A stretch of 9,318 nt of DNA from JABDNZ01 sp050049805 (GTDB lineage Bacteria > Gemmatimonadota > Gemmatimonadetes > Longimicrobiales > Gaopeijiaceae), in assembly GCA_050049805.1 (NCBI GenBank), contig JASFVN010000165.1, forward strand, positions 1 through 9,318. The letters run 5' to 3'. Below the pieces are notes generated by a model, which made no database searches, was not told the origin of the DNA, and saw only the letters and a program-made list of their open reading frames with translations. Made by a program: the position numbers and the translations under genes. Positions 6,749 to 9,318 of this stretch are shown piece by piece; position 1 is the stretch's first letter; each line of letters starts with the position of its first letter.

Positions 6749-7618
6749 ATGCGATACGAAGGCCGAATGTGGCGGCCCCCGTCCGAGGCCCGATCCTACA
6801 TTCTCCAGGCCACCATCGGTTGCTCCCACAACCTTTGCACATACTGCGATATGTACCGGGACAAGACCTTCCGGGAACGCAACCTCGCGGCGGTCTTGTT
6901 GGACGTGGATGAGGCTGGCCGCCTTTACCCGGCCGTCACCAAGGTCTTCGTGGCCGACGGGGATGCGCTGGTCATGGAGACCGACCGGTGGCTCACCATT
7001 CTCAACAGGATCCGGGCCGCGTTCCCGGGCCTTCGGCGGGTCTCCTGCTACGCCACCGCAAAGAACGTCCTGGAGAAGACCGAGGACGAGTTGCGGGAGT
7101 TGAAGGAAGCTGGCCTCACCCTCCTCTATATCGGACCCGAATCAGGCGACGATGTGACTCTGAAAAGGATCGTGAAGGGAAATACCTTCGACGATCACGC
7201 CGTGGCCGCCCGAAAGGCTCACGCAGCAGGTATGAAGATCAGCGTCATCATGCTCTTGGGCGTCGGCGGAGTGGACCGAAGCGAAGAACATGCTTCGGAG
7301 ACCGCTCGCCTGGTAACCGAAATGGATCCCGAGTATCTGTCGGCCCTCACCCTCAGCATCATTCCTGGCACGCCGCTTCACCGAATGATGCAAAAAGGCA
7401 AGTTCGAGCTCCCCCCTGTGGAAGGGCTTTTGAGGGAACTCCGGACCATCGTGGCTGAGTCAGAACCCTCCCGAGCCATCTTCAGAACCAATCACGCCTC
7501 CAACTACCTGTCCCTGGCAGGGCGGCTGCCGAGGGATCGGGATGCCATCGTGTCTGAGATCGACTCGGCTCTTCGTGGGGAGGTTCCGCTTCGACCGGAG
7601 TACTTCCGGGGACTCTGA
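6749..7618 (+). CDS. Radical SAM protein of unassigned function
   Basis: This 289-residue protein starts four bases after the AOR stop, with GGAAGGA upstream. The radical SAM cluster motif is the variant C25-x4-C30-x2-C33 in IGCSHNLCTYCDMYRDK. Following features fit the SAM barrel: FVADGDALV (about 70-78), SCYATAKN, YIGPESGDD (the GxESG-like strand), KGNTFDDH, MKISVIMLLGVGG, and SIIPGTPLHRM near the end. It resembles a widespread but poorly characterised COG1032-type group sometimes labelled coproporphyrinogen oxidase- or cyclase-like. There is no B12-binding domain, no SPASM domain with extra cysteines and no signal peptide. As last gene of the AOR operon it could modify a cofactor, a partner protein or a small molecule, but that is inference only. 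Family confidence is high; role is unknown. Confidence 0.88.
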   Translation: MRYEGRMWRPPSEARSYILQATIGCSHNLCTYCDMYRDKTFRERNLAAVLLDVDEAGRLYPAVTKVFVADGDALVMETDRWLTILNRIRAAFPGLRRVSCYATAKNVLEKTEDELRELKEAGLTLLYIGPESGDDVTLKRIVKGNTFDDHAVAARKAHAAGMKISVIMLLGVGGVDRSEEHASETARLVTEMDPEYLSALTLSIIPGTPLHRMMQKGKFELPPVEGLLRELRTIVAESEPSRAIFRTNHASNYLSLAGRLPRDRDAIVSEIDSALRGEVPLRPEYFRGL

Positions 7619-7680
7619 TTTCTGGGTTGGGCCCTGGCAGGAAGCAGAACGTTAGAGCCGTCAGAACGGAAGGGCACAAA

Positions 7681-7714
7681 AAAACCCCGGTGACCTCAGG
7701 CCACCGGGGTTTTT
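7681..7714. terminator. Bidirectional intrinsic terminator between convergent genes
   Basis: CCCCGGTG (7685-7692) pairs exactly with CACCGGGG (7702-7709) around a 9-base loop. An A-run precedes the stem (from 7678) and five T follow it (7710-7714). U-tracts are therefore available for both strands: it can end the operon, 62 bases after the radical SAM stop, and the convergent propeller gene. Confidence 0.9.
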
Positions 7715-7735
7715 CTCCGAAGGGAGTTCAGAACC

Positions 7736-9318
7736 TCACCATCCGACCCCGATGACGTGGAAGCTCTGGACCTCTCCTACCTCCACAACGTCGTCGCCGA
7801 CCTTCCAACCCAGGACGGCCTGGTAGCGGCCGGGTTCGACGGGGGGACCACTGCGGCTCCGGCCCTGGGGTCTACGGGCGGCAGCACCCTCCTGGCCACC
7901 CTCCGTGGTCGCCTCGGGAGGATCGGCCCGGAGATCCCAAGCCACCCGCGTCAAGCCAGGGGCGCTGTCCAACTCCAACTCCCGCACCATCTCTCCGGCG
8001 TTGTCTCGAATTAGCAGGACCAGGGTTTCCTCTTCTTCGGCTTCCGCGGTAACGGAGTAGGTGAAGACGGCTCCGTCGGGCGGATTGGGCGTAGTGAAGT
8101 TCCCCGCCAGGTCTGCGATACCTGCCGATCCTGCTGGAGCGGTACCCGTGGTGTTGAACTGATAAGCATCTCTCAGCGGGTAGAGGTAAGCATCGGCAGA
8201 CAGGGCTTCAGGTCTCATGGCTCTGAGGGGGCTGTAATCATCCAGCACGTAGAAACCCCTGCCGAACGTTGCCAGAACCAGATCGTTCTCCCTCTTCTGA
8301 ACGGTCATATCCCTGATCTGGGCCGGAGGAAGACCGCCTACGAGTTGGGTCCACTCCCCACCTCCGTCGAAGGTGACAAACAGACCGAACTCGGTGCCGG
8401 CGAAGATCAGGTCACCGTCTTCGTGGTCCTGGATCACCGACCAAACGTCGTGCAGAGGCGGGAGGTTCCCGACGATGGACGTCCAGGTGCGACCCCGGTC
8501 CGTACTCTTCACCAAATACGGGTTGAAGTCACCGCGCTGCCAGTTGTTCAGGGCCACGAAGACCGTGTTCGCATCACGGGGCGATGGGAAGACGTCGGTG
8601 ACATAGGTCCACTTCGGTACGCCGGGGAAGTCCTCCACTTTCCTCCAACTCTCGCCACCATCCTCGCTGATCTGAAGGAGGCCGTCGTCGGTCCCGACGA
8701 AGAGGAGACCCTCGAGGAGGGGGGACTCGTCGATGGTGACGATAGTGCTGAGGTCGGTGGTAGACCCGTTCAGCCGAATAGCGTCGGAGTCCCAGACCTT
8801 ACCCATGATCGGCAGCGTGTCTCTATCCAGGTTCCGGGTGAGATCCGGGCTGATCCGCTCCCAGGAATCGCCCCGGTCTTCGGTCCGGTACAGGAAGTTG
8901 CTGCCCCAGTAGAGTCGAGTGTTGGAGTGGGGGCTGATGATATAGGGAGCGTCCCAATTTGTCCGCTCACGGCTATTCCTGGCACCGGCGGGCCCTCGCT
9001 CCTGTTGGTCGCCGCTCTGATCTGCAACCGAGTCCTCGGGAAAGGGGACTCTCGGCCGAATGCTGGCTGATTCTCCCGTTCGCACGTTGACCCGCCTGAT
9101 ACCGCCGTTTTGAGAGCTTGCGTAAACGATATCGGGATTCTCGGGATCGTTCCGGGATTGGAACCCGTCCCCTCCAGTCACCACGAACCAGTCGCTGGTA
9201 CGGATTCCCCAGGGTTTTGAGGTCCGGACCGGTCCGCACATGGAGAAGTTGTCCTGTGTTCCCCCGCACACGTTATAGAAAGGCTTCGCGTTATTCACCG
9301 AGACGCGGTAATACTGGG
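7736..9318 (-). CDS. VPS10/sortilin-like Asp-box beta-propeller protein, C-terminal part
   Basis: About 527 residues of a larger protein are present; the frame continues through the right edge (QYYRVSVNNAKPFYNVCGG), so the N-terminal half is missing. Asp-box/BNR motifs occur as TEDRGDSW (about 8861-8884), SEDGGESW (8645-8668), STDRGRTW (8483-8506) and TFDGGGEW (8351-8374), the signature of sortilin-type propellers. GGTQDN and ATFGRGFYVLDDYSPLR are characteristic of the large (about 1,000-residue) bacterial members often annotated as glycosyl hydrolase. After the propeller come a linker and an Ig-like C-terminal part (ETLVLLIRDNAGEMVRELE, then TRVAWDLRADPP) with a low-complexity Gly/Arg insert near 7850-7920. 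Such proteins are normally exported; the signal would lie outside the window. Their function is unknown, and hydrolase activity should not be assumed. Confidence 0.88.
   Translation of the reverse strand, partial: QYYRVSVNNAKPFYNVCGGTQDNFSMCGPVRTSKPWGIRTSDWFVVTGGDGFQSRNDPENPDIVYASSQNGGIRRVNVRTGESASIRPRVPFPEDSVADQSGDQQERGPAGARNSRERTNWDAPYIISPHSNTRLYWGSNFLYRTEDRGDSWERISPDLTRNLDRDTLPIMGKVWDSDAIRLNGSTTDLSTIVTIDESPLLEGLLFVGTDDGLLQISEDGGESWRKVEDFPGVPKWTYVTDVFPSPRDANTVFVALNNWQRGDFNPYLVKSTDRGRTWTSIVGNLPPLHDVWSVIQDHEDGDLIFAGTEFGLFVTFDGGGEWTQLVGGLPPAQIRDMTVQKRENDLVLATFGRGFYVLDDYSPLRAMRPEALSADAYLYPLRDAYQFNTTGTAPAGSAGIADLAGNFTTPNPPDGAVFTYSVTAEAEEEETLVLLIRDNAGEMVRELELDSAPGLTRVAWDLRADPPEATTEGGQEGAAARRPQGRSRSGPPVEPGRYQAVLGWKVGDDVVEVGEVQSFHVIGVGW

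Noticed and set aside
8345..9070. 241-codon plus-strand open frame opposite the propeller gene
   Set aside because: It is antisense to a protein with four Asp-box motifs and has no recognisable domain.
9296..9298. GTG as the true start of the propeller protein
   Set aside because: Family-like sequence (QYYRVSV) continues upstream in frame to the window edge, so the gene is partial rather than starting here.

Overview
The window is GC-rich bacterial DNA, closely packed except for one gap of about 540 bases. It has six genes: a DUF222/HNH nuclease-like protein, a lipoprotein amidase, a four-gene redox operon, and part of a large secreted beta-propeller protein of the VPS10/sortilin type. DUF222-HNH proteins, secreted amidases and large Asp-box propeller proteins together fit Gemmatimonadota or a nearby environmental phylum. 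That placement is an impression from gene content; no rRNA or ribosomal marker is present. The aldehyde ferredoxin oxidoreductase (AOR) and polyferredoxin imply low-potential redox chemistry, so an anaerobic or microaerobic lifestyle is plausible.

Layout. Positions 1-1427 (minus) hold a DUF222-HNH protein whose end is cut by the left edge and whose middle is a repetitive low-complexity linker. Positions 1428-1970 carry no convincing gene but contain four degenerate 43-44 bp tandem repeats and a long inverted repeat. Positions 1971-3533 (minus) encode an amidase-signature enzyme with a lipoprotein signal. A divergent intergenic region of 196 bp follows. Positions 3730-7618 (plus) hold four co-directional genes with gaps of 67, -4 and 4 bases: a duplicated TIGR04076-like cysteine protein, a four-cluster polyferredoxin, an AOR-family tungsten/molybdenum enzyme and a radical SAM protein. 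A strong two-way terminator at 7681-7714 separates this operon from the convergent propeller gene (7736-9318, minus), which runs off the right edge.

How the genes work together. The AOR subunit probably oxidises an aldehyde (or reduces an acid) at a tungstopterin site and passes electrons through its own 4Fe-4S cluster to the neighbouring polyferredoxin, as in AorAB-type enzymes. No flavoprotein (AorC-like) subunit is present. The duplicated small cysteine protein and the radical SAM protein have no assigned function, but their tight linkage suggests that they act with the AOR, for example in maturation, substrate supply or electron transfer. This four-gene cassette is the most interesting part of the window.
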